Source: Amaurobius ferox (taxonomy: Eukaryota; Arthropoda; Arachnida; Araneae; Amaurobiidae). From it: 64,000 nucleotides of DNA. The first letter of the stretch is position 1. The number at the start of each line of letters is the position of its first letter. Both the position numbers and the translations under genes were made by a program. Positions 32,598 to 44,640 of this stretch are shown in pieces. Below the pieces are notes generated by a model that worked only from the letters and a program-made list of their open reading frames with translations, was not told the DNA's origin and did no database searches. The DNA is taken from NCBI GenBank assembly GCA_951213105.1, contig OX578140.1:124388149-124452148 (forward strand), written 5' to 3'.

Positions 32598-35318
32598 AGG
32601 GGGAAAACCACTTAAGTCAAAAACAAGGAAGTTGAGATATTAACGAATGAAAATAATGGCATTTTCAAGACATCGTTTTTTCAAATGTTTGGTTTTGGTT
32701 TTCAAAATACACATTTAATTTTTATGGTACGTACATTTATAAGCTAAATAAGCATGCACTGTATTGTAATTTTGGAAAATAAATTTTTCGGTAAATACTG
32801 ACTTAAGCGGTTATTCCCGAAGCAAGTTTGTGGCAAATATGTTGACTCATACAGCCATAAGTTATTATTCCTGACTTCAGTATTTATTCTTTGAACACAA
32901 TTATGATGGGTTTACAAATACAGACATAAGTAATTGTTCAATAAAACATCTGTCATGATGGAGCATTTAATTATGCATTCTAATTTCAAACTGTTATTAT
33001 TACTTAATGTTTTCTTAGGACTACTTTAAGTAAATATTTTGTGAAAAAGTATGAAAAACGTCGAAACGCTGTTTCAACTGATTTTTCAAAAAATTGTTTA
33101 AAAATAAAATTAAAAGTTAATGCACATATTTTTGGGAAATTAATTAGCTAATTTAAAATGTATATAAATATAAAGATATAAAATTGAAACTTAAACATCG
33201 TTTATAGTTCATCCGGATAAATTTCAATCAGATAGAAATAAATGTATGGTTCATTTAAAGTCGGAAGCATGGAATAGAATTGATCCATTTGGTGAAATTT
33301 TCGTTCATTTAGCAACATTTAAAAAGTCGACCAGTTGGCGATATTCCTCCAAATTCGTCGCAAAAATCTCTACAAGCGTTATGGATGCAGAATAAGTAAT
33401 TCTTATAACAGATAAATGACTATTGGCGTTCAAATACAAAAGTATTACTCAAAGTATCTTTTCTCATGAATGGAAAGAGCTAGATCCATGCGAATGATGT
33501 CACCAAATTTATAGCATGATAATACATATGATAAGTGAATATGTTTCTTAACAGTTAATATATATTTTTTAATTTATGGAATTTTATTGATAAATTTATT
33601 TGAAGAATGTTTAATATCACGAGAACAGCCATGCTAGCGTTCTAAAGTTTATGTCAATCGTTTTCTAAGGAAAAGTTACATAAGAAATGTCTATTTGCGT
33701 AACTTTATTAAAAGTTTTGATATTTTGATGATTTTTTTCAAAATTTCACTCGAAAATTTAGGGGAGTTCTGGGCATTCGATTGTGTTTAAAAACAATAGA
33801 CTTCCAGTATTTACGGACTGTAATTGTTGTACCGAATTTCATTCGAATCGCCCCATTAGTTCGTGAGATATCGTCTCCACAGACTCACTGACACACACAC
33901 ACACACACACTATCACAAACACACACACACACATACTATCACACACACACACTATCACAAACACACAGACACATACTATCACACACACACACACACACAG
34001 ACACTTTCTCACACACACATACATATACACACAGAGACAACACCTCAGAAATGTTCGATTCGTGACCAGGGATGCCTTGAAACGTGTTCTCCCGTCGAAA
34101 ATTCGAATTCGAATTTTCGACCCGTCACAATACTTTCCTTATGCATTATTGTATATAATTAAAGTAAAAAACAAATTGCTCCCTCTTCTAACAAACTAAT
34201 CAAACTACCACGAAGTCTCGTTTTAATTGCATCAGCGGTTTCAGAGGTAGCTAAGAACAGGTAATTTAACACCAGCATACATGCTTGCAGGCCACCGCAA
34301 TTAAACTACAGTATATTTCAATATTTGGGGATTTCGTTTAGCACATTCCTAGTGAGAGCGTGTAAAATTTGCACAATTAAAACGATCACAATCAGTGCAA
34401 TTTTCCCGTTAACTATACTTTATAAGCTATTGAGACCAACATCGTGCCACAGGGCGCGTGTAGGATACTTTTATTTATGTTATTTAACATAATTTAAAAC
34501 GTTTTACTATTAAACATTTTTTCTGCAGCCCCTTATTCTTTTGCAGAGATTTATTTCTGGCTGCAGCGCTGACAGCACAGAAACATTTTTATTTTTATGC
34601 ATATAATTTGCATTAAGAGCCTTATTTTCAAAACTCTAGTTTCTATTCTGGCTAAATCTTAAGATATATTTAATAAAATACAACATACCTCAAATATTTT
34701 TACTCTTGGGAATGGTTAATTTCAGCATTAGTTGTCCCCGTGACAACATACTTTTCTAAAATTGAGACACCAATCGCTGAAATAAAGTGTTATTTCAGCA
34801 CTATATGAATAAAACAGCTGCCTAACAATGATTAATTACCGGGCGAATGAATTCACAATCACCGGAAATAGGGGTCGAAAGGGGGGGGGGGGAGAACGTT
34901 GCGAGCGCCTCGAAATTTTACGAAATAAAAAAAAATATTCTGATATAGTTTCAATAAAGAACAAGACTGTATAAACTGTATGGAATGACAACATTTCTTC
35001 ATTTATGTTTTTTACACGCTAAAATCTGCACAAATAAATCGGAAAATAGTAACTTTTCTTGACTTATGTGCTTTTTCCCGAAATATATCTGTTCGAAAAT
35101 TAGATAAAAATAACTTTTTATAACTTATGTGGTTTTTCCTCACTGATTTTGGAGCAAAAGCTAGTAGGTTATTTATGGTGTTTCATTTTCTTGATATCTT
35201 AGAAGCCCAACAGATGTACGTACTTTTCCTACAGCACAGATCATACATTTCTTCAATAGAATATGTTATAAAAAAAATTGCAATTTTTGACTTATGTGGT
35301 TTTCCCCGCCACGACTAG
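32598..35318. mobile_element. Insertion X in family D with inverted ends; unknown class
   Basis: Family D continues uninterrupted at 45140-45340, but here 2.7 kb separates its halves. The left end is GGGGAAAACCACTTAAGTC and the right end reads, as complement, GGGGAAAACCACATAAGTC. Degenerate copies of the same word (TGACTTA(T/A)G(T/C)GGTTTTTCCC) recur near both ends: 32803, 32867, 35056, 35118. A CTAG lies beside each end. No transposase was recognised; a family A element and a poly-G tract (34879-34892) lie inside. Confidence 0.5.
33278..34167 (+). mobile_element. Hairpin-ended element, family A, copy 4 (5'-truncated)
   Basis: It begins within the family A sequence at ATCCATTTGGTGAAATTTTCG and runs through the conserved interior and a long interrupted (CA)n tract (33891-34035). 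It ends at the decayed hairpin CTTTCCTTATGCAT...TATATAATTAAAG. It is nested within insertion X, which is nested in family D. Confidence 0.82.
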
Positions 35319-35900
35319 ATATATCAATAGAGTATATGGCTATGCCCACATTTGGTCACTCCTATTCCTCACACTGTTTTCTTGGTGCATTGAAAAGGTA
35401 TTTTTTAGCTATAAACATGAAAGATGGAAGGGATAAATTGTAAGCCAGATGATTTCATACCAATTCAATATTTCAGCAGATGCTAGAGTGACCAAGAAAA
35501 AATAAGGAAATATAAATAACTTTTCGATGTAGATTTCATATTGGCTATAATTATGCTATTTTAAGATTAAATTTCATTTTTTTTCTAGCCAGAGAGTTCA
35601 TAGATAAATGTTTTCGATGCAAGCTATTTAGGGCAGCCCGTCTTTAAACCCAAAACGGATAATATTACTTTATCGCCGACATAGTATGAGATTGAGGAAA
35701 ATTAAAAAAAAAAAAACATTCTGAAATAACAAATATAGTTACCGGTAATATTATGAAGTTATATATTATATAAATTATGATTTTGTTTAATTGGTATTTC
35801 AAAACTTCGATTGTCTCATCCAGACAGATGCGTCGAATAAGGCTGCATCTAATGAATATAAGTAAAGCAAATAACATGGAACTGCCCACTAAAGACAATA
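35319..35900 (+). repeat. Family D repeat, 3' part
   Basis: It continues the copy begun at 31915: GGCTATGCCCACATTTGG, GATAAATTGTAAGCCAGATG, GCAGATGCTAGAGTGACCAAG, CTTTTCGATGTAGATTTCATATT, TTCATAGATAAATGTTT and CATAGTATGAGATTG all recur in order at 44010-44520 and 45340-46410. No coding sequence found. Confidence 0.7.
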
Positions 35901-36334
35901 ATCGATTTCTCCTAAAATAAAAAAGGCAGTTTGAAATTTATTAAGCATTTATTAAAGTTATAAAGAATATAATTATTTAATTTTATAGAAAGTAATGAAG
36001 TCATTTTATGTGGAAATAATTATAATTGAGTAAAATTTATGGTTTTAGATACTATTTAAAATGCTTTATAATAATACTATCAATTATGTTGATTGGATAA
36101 GCATTATTTTCAAAAGTTCATGATTTATATTATGTTTTGTTTTTTACATTTTTCTTACCGCAGATTCTATTAATTCCAATAGCCATTTTTAAAATAATGT
36201 TCCTGTAATCACTATCTAAAGTTCTGAGTACGCGTAATGTAAAAATTGTATTGACTAAATTCATGAAATAAATCTATACGTAGCTGACCATCATGTTCGA
36301 TTTTAACACTAATATCAAGAAAATTATCCAAGTG
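35901..36334. other. AT-rich DNA
   Basis: No feature recognised. Confidence 0.5.
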
Positions 36335-36600
36335 TGGACTACATCAAAGTTTTTCAAAGTGTGTTCCTCTGAATCTAGGGTTCCGCGACAGTATTTTAGG
36401 GGTTCCACGGCGTGATTGTTTCTTGTAAATTTCTTTGAAAATAATAAAAAGAAAATACGAGTAAAACTTGAATATATAATTTGAACCCCAAAGCACTGTT
36501 TCTCTTTCAGGGGTTCCGCCATCAAATAAAATTTCGAAAGAGTTCCGCGACCAAAACAGTTTGAAGAAAATTGGGCTTGATAAGCTTTTCACTAGCTCTC
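36335..36600. repeat. Repeat fragment with GGGGTTCC words
   Basis: GGGTTCCGCGAC, GGGGTTCCACGG, GGGGTTCCGCC and AGTTCCGCGACC recur within 180 bp. Such words occur in hAT-derived repeats of many animals, but I cannot assign termini. Confidence 0.35.
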
Positions 36601-36849
36601 CATTATCACGGTTAAAGTTTAAGTCAGATAGTGATTATTCAGTTTGTAGGAATATGCCATTTGAACAATTATGAATTAACATTTAACCTCAGCCAACGCT
36701 ATTCTTTTTTCGGTATGATAGCCACGTCATATCTGTTTTAGGATAATTAATTGTTTCTTCATAAATTGCTTGTTATTAGGCATTAATTATTTTTTAAATT
36801 AACTAATAACAATTTATTAAACATTCGCCAAGTCCAACCAGTGATGTTG

Positions 36850-37135
36850 ATGTTCTATTTCATGGAGATGGATATTTCCTGCAGTCTCATGCTCAGTGTC
36901 ATAGGTTCATATTGTGCACGGTTGGTTTGAGAAACATGCGAAGACTTTTTTCTGCTGCAGTGACCTCCTCAACCCTAGATCTCAATCCTATAGTGGCTCT
37001 GTGGGGTGATAGCGAGAGGACGATCCGACAAATAATCTGCTACCGTCAAATCTTTAAGGACTGGAAGATGCAGCTCATCGCATATGGGTGAATATTTTCC
37101 ACGAAACTTACCACAAGTCAGTAATATCCATGTTT
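36850..37135 (+). pseudogene. Tc1-type transposase C-terminal fragment
   Basis: The plus strand reads LDLNPIVALWGDSERTIRQ followed by QIFKDWKMQLIAYG. In Tc1 transposases the block SPDLNPIEHLWDxLERRIRQ carries the catalytic Glu; here the Glu position is Val/Ala. An upstream WFEKHAKTF in another frame fits the preceding segment. Stops and a frameshift make it a relic. Confidence 0.6.
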
Positions 37136-37194
37136 AATAGAATACAAGTCGTTTTGTGGGCAAAGGGTGGCGGCCCAACAAACACAGTACTAAT

Positions 37195-37830
37195 TCTGTG
37201 GTCATAATAATTTGGTTATAAGCAAAACCACCACTTCGTTTCACCCGTTTTGAAATGGAGTTTTTTGAAAATCTTATGCTCATTTTACTTCCATTACAGA
37301 GTACATAATATGTGTGAAAAAGTATGGATCTAAAATTCCCAATTAAGTTTTTCACAAATTTACTCCTTTTCAATGTTCTTGAACTTTAATCAACTCTTTT
37401 TAAATGGTGCGTCTGAATGTATGTCTGTGTAGTTTGGGAGCTTTAAATCAATATTGACATTTGTTTATGCATATATCTTAAATCTTTGTTCTTGAAGGTA
37501 AACGCCAGGTGTTATAATTCCCATAAAATAATAGAGTAGCATTCGTTTAATAAAATGAAATTTTCGAATCGTCTACATAATCCCTTGGATCTGTTCTCGA
37601 TAGAATTGTATCTATTTTTAAACAGATATGTTTCGGAACAAAATATAGCATTACTGCAGGAAGTAAAGGAAGTGTTGCATCAAATTAGTGAAAATTTGGT
37701 AGTGTAAGTCTTGAAACTGATTTACATTATGCGAAACAGAAATTATTGTTGTAATACGAGTCAAAGTGGAAAGGCACACATACACAAAAATACTCATATA
37801 ATACGCTTTATAAAATATTTTTTCTTATAT
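37195..37830 (+). repeat. Interspersed repeat family H, copy 1
   Basis: It aligns at moderate identity with 51330-51965: CTCATTTTACTTCCATTACAG, AAATATGTG, TCAAGTTTT(T/C)(C/T)AC, ATCAATATTGA(C/A)ATTTG, GCAGGAAGTAAA and GAAACTG(A/G)(T/C)TTACATTATGC. Same orientation. No frame recognised; class unknown. Confidence 0.6.
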
Positions 37831-38589
37831 GTGTGAGATGAAAAGCATACTTTATATCAGTAATCTGGATATTTCTGGCAGTATAGTCGTACAATACTAT
37901 TGTTTAAATCTGCATATATGCTGAGTTTAAAAGAGAATCAAGAACATTTATTTAGCCACAAAGTATACTCAGAATATTTCCTCTACGAAATTCCTTATAT
38001 ACAATTTTCCGTTAAAAAATTATTAGTCATATTTACAGAATCAGCCTAAGTAAGCACTTAAAATGTGGATTTCACTGTCTATGAATCGATTTTGAAATTT
38101 TTATGCATACATCAGCATGTAAAAGACATCACCCAGCAAGAAAATTTTCGACGTTCCATAGTTTTAGGAACGTCTATGAAGACCGTGAAATTCAGTCTTA
38201 CTCCTCAGTCGTCAAAAAAAATTTTGAATGATTGAGATCAGACTGCACAAATCTGGAACAGCTATGCTGGTATGCATGGAACCCATTCAAAAGGGGCACT
38301 TTCAAAATTAGGATCATAACGTCTCATTGCAGAGATTGCATTGCAACATGTATGAACTGGTTTCTCAGTTTATACAAAATTAACATCTGTGTTCGGTGTA
38401 TGATAATGAAAGGATATGGAGTTACGAAAAATATAAGCACTTTGGACGGTTTTTAACACTTGACCTAAAAGATAAAATTATAAATGACTTGCAATTGTTT
38501 TGTTTAAAAATTGGGTACCATTTATGAATATATAGAAATAATTTGAATATTTTGAAAAAAAAAATCCACAAAAATAAAAAACAAAAGTT
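37831..38589. other. Unassigned DNA
   Basis: A 74-codon frame at 38232-38456 has no recognised domain. No other feature. Confidence 0.5.
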
Positions 38590-38850
38590 TTCTTACCATC
38601 AAGTTTTTATTTTATTTTGCTTACTTTTACTCAAAATATCTCCTAAACTATAAAGAATTGATGGAAACGAAAATAGACCGAACTTCTCATTAGGAAATCT
38701 AGTTTCTAGATCAGTAATTTTTCTATAAGCTGCAGTTTTACAGCCTTCAAGCAATCGTTTTGTCAAGTTGAAAAAGATTAAAATTTCCAATTTGTGAAGG
38801 TTGTAAATCTTATATATCAAAAACTAAATGTGCTACCTAAGGCAAATCTG
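38590..38850 (+). repeat. Interspersed repeat family I, copy 1
   Basis: It shares GCTTACTTT(T/C)ACTC(A/G)AAATA, AGGAAAT(C/T)TAGTTT, CAAGCAATCGTTTTGTC, AAGATTAAAA and AACTAAATGTGCTA with 39175-39835 in the same order, about 580 bp apart. This may be a local duplication. Confidence 0.65.
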
Positions 38851-39316
38851 TATCCTCGGTATTTCACTTCGAATTACTAAAATTAGGTGGGTCAGTAGAA
38901 AGAGAATGGTTGTATGGATGTAAATAAAATTAGGTCTGGGAAATGATGAAATGCGCTTTATTCAATTTTCAAATCTCGCTATGTTTTATATATACAACTT
39001 TTACAATAGTCCCGTTATAATTTAAAATAAGTAGAGAACGATGTAATAAGTACACACGTGGAGTCAGCATTGAATGAAAAGGGCTCAATTTATAGTGTTA
39101 AGCTGTAAGACATTTGCGCCGTTTTGAACGTTTGACAAGGAAATATAATGGAATTTTTTTTTTTTTCAAAAAAGATAACGAAAATTATTGTTTCATTTCG
39201 CTTACTTTCACTCGAAATACCTTCTTAACAATAAAAAATTACTGTAAAAATTACTGTATAAAACTGTTCAGTAGGAAATTTAGTTCAGTAATTTGTTTTA
39301 ACACTACTTTAGTTGT

Positions 39317-39605
39317 TGTTGTTGTTGTTGAGACCCAGACCGTCCGACCTACCAGAAAGGTGTAAGGTAACTGTATGGACGGCCGGGAAGTGCCACCCAA
39401 TTTGGACCAGAACCCAGTGGGGGAGGCATCCACAGGGACCGTACCCTCCTTCCCCTACCACCAACCTCTCGGAAGGACTTACGGACCCACATGTTTAACG
39501 TGATCGTACTCCGCATGAACACGGCGGCATTTGTGGCAGCGTGCAAATCTAGCGCGCAAACCACGGGGATACCGCACCCGAGATGGCCAACAGCACGCGG
39601 CGTTC
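39317..39605 (-). mobile_element. SINE truncated inside its 5S head
   Basis: On the minus strand the copy starts only about 25 nt before the end of the 5S head (GGAACGCCGCGTGCTGTTGGC), then has the B-box-less tRNA remnant, the full body, the tail and (AAC)5. Perfect 15-bp target copies CACTACTTTAGTTGT are at 39302-39316 and 39606-39620. It proves that the 5S part was present in the source RNA, with the copy 5'-truncated during integration. Confidence 0.93.
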
Positions 39606-39624
39606 CACTACTTTAGTTGTAGAG

Positions 39625-39720
39625 AACCTTACTGCTCAAACCGGGAATTGAACAACGGATCTTCGAATTAGCTGGCCGACGGTCTACCATTGAGCTACTG
39701 GGGTTACCAGCTCTTATTGT
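39625..39720 (-). repeat. tRNA-like sequence (SINE head or tRNA pseudogene)
   Basis: The minus strand has a perfect A-box match (TAGCTCAATGG) and, about 45 nt on, GTTCAATTCCC as B box, flanked by partial T-arm pairing. Acceptor and anticodon stems do not close by eye. It resembles 4041-4160, so a dispersed tRNA-derived element is the better reading. Confidence 0.5.
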
Positions 39721-39835
39721 CGAATTGGACTCCGCCTAGTTCCCCAAGCAATCGTTTTGTCAAGTTGAAAAAGATTAAAAATTTCCAGTCTGTAAAGATC
39801 GTAATTATATTTTGAAAACTAAATGTGCTAGCTAT

Positions 39836-40479
39836 GAACATTAATAAGTAATTTGGTTCCCTCTGAACTTTTTTAAAGAAATATAATTGGATTTTCGATT
39901 GAGTGTTTAGTTGATTCATAGGGGGTTAAAGTTTTGATATTTTAATATCTGAAACTGTTTTGAAAAAGTGGCTTTAATTTTTATATTTTATTTGGAGATG
40001 AACACAGTAAGCTAGTAATATACAGCTTTTTGAAAGCCATACAAGGATATATTATTTGAGTTTTATTATACAAGATGTTATTCATGTAAAACTTTTTTGC
40101 ATCCATCAGACTGGAACCACCACCAGTATTTTCTGCTCTGGACAGCATGGAATAACCTGTATATGCAATAGCAGCAAGATAACTTGCTATGTGGAGAAAG
40201 TTTTAGAACCTTTATGTGAATAAAAAACTTTAGTCTACTGAAGGATTTTCGACGATGCAATTTCGTGCAGCGCGATCTGAATTATCAAGAAAAAATATGC
40301 TGGCAAGTGTGATAGAACTGAGGTATTGTCGCTTTCAATAGAGGTTCACAAAATTTTAACACATAGAAAATTTTCTTACTGCTACTGTAGATATAAGATA
40401 TTCTATGCTGAAGAGTGTATAAAGCGTCAAAGAATAGAGTTATTTACGATTCTGGGCTATAATACATTACGATTTGTGC
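39836..40479. other. Unassigned DNA
   Basis: No feature recognised. Confidence 0.5.
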
Positions 40480-41000
40480 AAATCTTCTTACATAATAAAG
40501 AAATATTTATGTGTGTGTGTGTATGTGTGTGTGTGCAGATAAATCCAAGCGTCGTTCGGCAATAAAATTTTTTGTACAGGTACTTGAAGACCCAAAGAGT
40601 TGCACCTTAGTGTTATTTTTTTTTAATTTTGCAATAGTTTTTAATTATTTTACGTTTCAGACCCATTTACTACGATGTTGGACAATTTTCACATAAATTC
40701 CTTCCTTATAGTGATCTAAAATTTTATCACAGTTTCCAACTTGGCATCATCGGAAAGATCGATAAATTCTATTTTAAACGGATTTTCAACGGACTAAATA
40801 CGATTAATAAACAAATTTCCGTTATCTAAAAAATAATTCGTTCGTTTTAAACCTCTCCGAATTCCATATTACGATATAAAAAATTGACGATCCATCCAAC
40901 ATTTATATTTTAACAGCAGCTCCTAAATATATCACAGACTACTCCAACAAGAAAAAAACAATGTCATAAACACATCCGTTTGTTAATTGTAAATGTTTTG
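40480..41000 (+). repeat. Interspersed repeat family K, copy 2
   Basis: It begins at CTTACATAATAAAGAAAT followed by a (GT)n tract, then CGTTCGGCAATAAAATT, GGCATCATCGGAAAGATCGATAA, CCTCTCCGAATTCCAT, TTATATTTTAACAG and ACAGACTACTCCAA. It matches 15640-16240 in its second half and 58290-58540 at its start. Confidence 0.6.
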
Positions 41001-41440
41001 GCTAAGCTATGTCTTAGAATTTTTTAATGAACCGAACGCTTCCATATTACGTAGCCATTTCTCGAGCTGGTCTACTTACAGAGACCACTCCCACGCACGG
41101 GTGTAGGAGCGTTTTTACCGAGGCCATTCTTACGCATTCGTTGTTATATTATACTTTAAATATGGAGCACATGAGATTTTAAAATGGCGTATGTATTTAA
41201 AAATGCTTATTTCTTTAAATATATAAAATAACGCAGAGTTGAGCCCACACATACAAGGTTTCGAGGGCTCTTTAAGAACTCCAATAACTTTTAGGAAAAG
41301 TCTAAGAATGTACACGCTAGATCTTTGTATGGTAATGTGACCATGCCTGGCTGAATAAAAGCGATTAAAGAACGCCTAGTGGGGAGTTTGAAAAATCAAA
41401 ATCACAAATTCGGCTACATTGCGAGCTTGGCGAAAAGAAC
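41001..41440. other. Unassigned DNA
   Basis: Inverted copies of CCACTCCCACGCACGGGTG / CCATTCTTACGCATTCG-type words occur near 41085-41140. No gene recognised. Confidence 0.4.
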
Positions 41441-41455
41441 CAATTACAAAGGTGT

Positions 41456-41742
41456 TGTTGTTGTTGAGATCCAGACCGTCCGACCTACCAGAAAGGAGTA
41501 CGGTAACTGTTTGGACGGCCGGGAAGAACCACCCAATTTAGACCGGAACCCAGTGGGGGAGGCATCCACAAGGACCGTACCCCCCTTCCCCTACCACCAA
41601 CCTCTCGGAAGGACTTACGGACCCACATGTTTAACATGATCGTACTCCGCGTGAACACGGCAACAGTTTTGGCAGCGGAGAGAATCGAAACCGGGCCTAC
41701 CGAGTACAATTCCCGCGCGCTAATCACTGGATACCGCGCCCT
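41456..41742 (-). mobile_element. tRNA-headed SINE, full length
   Basis: On the minus strand: tRNA-like head starting AGGGCGCGGTATCCAGTGATTAG (A box) with B box GGTTTCGATTC and GCCAAAACTG after it, then the same body, tail and (AAC)n as the 5S-headed copies. There is no 5S segment. Perfect 15-bp target copies CAATTACAAAGGTGT lie at 41441-41455 and 41743-41757, so this is a complete insertion of the short form. Confidence 0.93.
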
Positions 41743-41757
41743 CAATTACAAAGGTGT

Positions 41758-43034
41758 GGAGCATTGTCTAATTAATCAAAATCGAGACAAGGGACGAACG
41801 AAACGCGTGTATGGAAGGCAAAGAATGCATGTCACATTGCATCGGTAGCTAAGACATATCCCACACAACTAGAGACTTCCACTGGACATCCAATAAAGCT
41901 CCTATAAATCTTACAACTGTCATATCTTGAGCAAGACGTCCTACGCAAGACAATCTTGCAATTTGATCCAATTAAACGCAATTTGAAGTGTTTTATGACT
42001 TCTTCTGGATCTTTCGTTGACCTAAAGAGAGCACCATTCGCCTTTCGTCAAGATGACACAGGGTCAAGATGACACAGGGTCAAGATGACACAGGGTCAAG
42101 ATGACACAGTGACGCCTGCAATGCTTGTCAATATACGCGATACCGGTTTTTTTCGAATTTATTACTATGTTGTTGCTGATGGAGGGCATTTTGACAACGT
42201 GTATAACATGGTGGGCATTTTGAGCAACGTATACATCTGCTGCATGTAAGTGATGTTTGATTCAACATTTCTGAATATAACAGTAACTTGCAAGTAACCA
42301 TATCACTTCAAATAAATGCTTTACGCAACAGATTTACTGCCCATTCCTACTGATTAGAAAGTGTTCTACATTTTCGTAATTGACTTTTTTCATCTATCTC
42401 GCTTTGTTGCTGAGTTTGTTATCCTAACTTTTTAAATTATCCGCTAGGGGCACTGCAATTACTTTTATTCGATTTAATGGTCACTTTACTGATAAATCTA
42501 AAGTTTACGCTCGTGGGCTTTCCTTACAAAGTTATTGAAGTGACTTAGAGACTTCCTATAATCTAAGTATATTTATCTGGTATCATTTGACGATTTTTTT
42601 TAGAAATTTTAAAGTTCTCTGCTGTGAATTTTAAATCCATATATTCCCAGATAAAATTCTTCAATAATGCTTGGCTTTATACCTAACATAGCCATGGCAG
42701 AAAGACATTTACTAACTGTTAGTTGCTAAGGGTAGCGGATTTCACTTTTAAAGATGTAAATCTAGAAAATCCCGCTTGACCGCCATTACTGTTTTTTATG
42801 TGTCTATACATCAGACATAGCTTGCTAACTGAACGGTGAGGTTACATATGCGAATTAAAGCATATCTTAAATAAAACTTTCCGTAAATGTTTATAAATAC
42901 GATAAAATGAAGTCCTTTTAAAATGTGACTGTCTGGCTTGAATCATCTTCAAATTAAAATTGTATACGCATACATAAATTCCTAAAGTATTTAAAAAAAG
43001 GTTCAAAAGTCTCATGTCAATGCATTTTTCTGTT
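41758..43034. other. Unassigned DNA
   Basis: Only the 16-bp tandem repeat at 42047-42110 was recognised. Confidence 0.5.
42047..42110. repeat. 16-bp tandem repeat, four copies
   Basis: The unit GTCAAGATGACACAGG starts at 42047, 42063, 42079 and 42095 with essentially no divergence. The odd non-AT-rich composition and near-identity suggest a recent expansion. Confidence 0.95.
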
Positions 43035-43962
43035 TTTACTTCCCTTGTATACATAATGTATAAGGAAAGTATTGTGACGGGGGAGAAAATTCGAATCAGA
43101 GTTTTCGACGGGAGAACACGTTTCAAGCAACCGTGATCACGAATCGAACATTTTTGAGGTGATGTTTGTGTGTGTGTGTGTGTCAAGTGAGTCTGTGGAG
43201 GCGATATCTCCCGAACGAATGGAGCGATTCGAATGAAATTTAGTACAAAAATCACAATCTATGAATACTGGAAGCCTATTGTTTTAAAACACAATCGAAT
43301 GTTTAGAACCCTCTAAATTTTCGAGTGAAATTTTGAAAAAATCATCAAAAAATCAAACTTTTAATAAAGTTACGCAAATAGACATTTCTTATGTAATTTT
43401 TCCTTAGAAAACGATTGATATAAACTTTAGAACGCTAGCATGAACTGTTTTCGAGATATTGCACATTTTCCAAATAAATTATAAAAAAAATCCCATAAAT
43501 TAAAAAAAAGTATTAACTGTTGAGAAACATGTTTACTTTCATATGTAATACCATATAATAAATTCGTTGACATCATTCTCGTGAATCTAACTCGTTCCAT
43601 TCATGAAAAAAGATACTTTGAGTAATACTTTTGCATTTGAACGCCAATAGTCATTTATCTGCTGTAAGAATAACTTATTTTTCTGGCCATAACGCTTGGC
43701 GAGATTATGACAACGAATTTAGCATAATGTAATTTAGCGTAATGCAACTTGGCGACATTTTTAATTGTTGCCAAATTAACGAAAATCTCGCCAAATTGAT
43801 TAATATGACGCTAAATCAATGAAACTGACGACTTATTGACGAAAATTCAATATCTTGGAAAGAATATAAATATCTACTATAAAAATAGTCTAATGATTTT
43901 TACTGTAAAAGTAGTAAATTCATTGCATTATATAAGGAAAGCCATGTGCTACCCACATAAGA
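43035..43962 (-). mobile_element. Hairpin-ended element, family A, copy 5
   Basis: Full-length minus-strand copy: 5' end TCTTATGTGGGTAGCACATGGCTTTCC near 43962, 3' palindrome near 43036, (GT)n core at 43149-43164. A family D repeat begins about 40 bp after it. Confidence 0.85.
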
Positions 43963-44004
43963 TTTTTATAATTGTAAAGAGGATGCTTTACTTTACTTTT
44001 GTTT

Positions 44005-44640
44005 AGAAGCCCAGGATAATAAATATTACGACGATTTTTGCTGTCATAAGAAATGGAACAAATTCAAAATCATGACAATTATTTTTAGAAAACATGTAAT
44101 TGTGAATAGCCAGGACATGTATCAATGGTACATATGGCAACGCGCACAAATGACCACTCCGATATCTCATACTGTTTCCTTGATGAAATGAAATAGTATT
44201 TATTAGCAATAAACATGAAAGTGAGTTTAAATTGTTAGCCATATGGTTTCATTCCTAATCAATATTTCTGCAGATGATAAAGTGACCAGGGAAAAAAGTA
44301 TGGAAATCTGATTAATTTTTCGGCGTAGATTTCATATTGGTACTAATTTTGTCATCTCAAGTTCTTATTTCCATTTATTTTATTTGTCGCCCGAGCTTCA
44401 TAGTTAAACTTTTTCGACGGCAGCCATTTGCACAGCTGCCAAAATGGATAATAGTATTCTATCGTTCCTCATAGTTTGAGATTAATTGAAAGTGAAATAT
44501 TTCTACATACAGTAATATATATATACCAGAAATAATTTAGAAAACATTCTTATATAAAAAATGATGCTGTTTAATTTGTGATATTATCGGCAGTATTGTT
44601 TGTAATATCTAGCTAGGCTGTACCGACTACTGTCGCAGCC
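44005..44640 (+). repeat. Family D repeat, copy 2
   Basis: Diverged copy with AAATGGAACAAATTCAAAATC, ATGAAATAGTATTTATTAGCAATAAACATGAA, AATCAATATTTCTGCAGATG, GTAGATTTCATATTGG and CATAGTTTGAGATT in family order. The 79-codon minus-strand frame within has no recognisable domain. Confidence 0.65.

Larger units (their letters stand above)
39175..39835 (+). repeat. Interspersed repeat family I, copy 2 (holds two insertions)
   Basis: Same block order as 38590-38850, but the middle is expanded by the SINE at 39317-39605 and the tRNA-like segment at 39625-39720. Confidence 0.65.

Noticed and set aside
33863..34162. Protein-coding frame rich in His-Thr
   Set aside because: It is translation of the (CA)n tract of a family A repeat. 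The same applies to 23198-23449, 47876-48183, 21563-21916 and the complementary Cys-Val frames.
39625..39720. Functional tRNA gene
   Set aside because: A and B boxes are recognisable, but acceptor and anticodon stems do not close and a similar degenerate sequence exists at 4041-4160.
42047..42110. Short CRISPR-like or iteron array
   Set aside because: Units are directly adjacent with no spacers, and no replication gene is nearby. It is a simple minisatellite.
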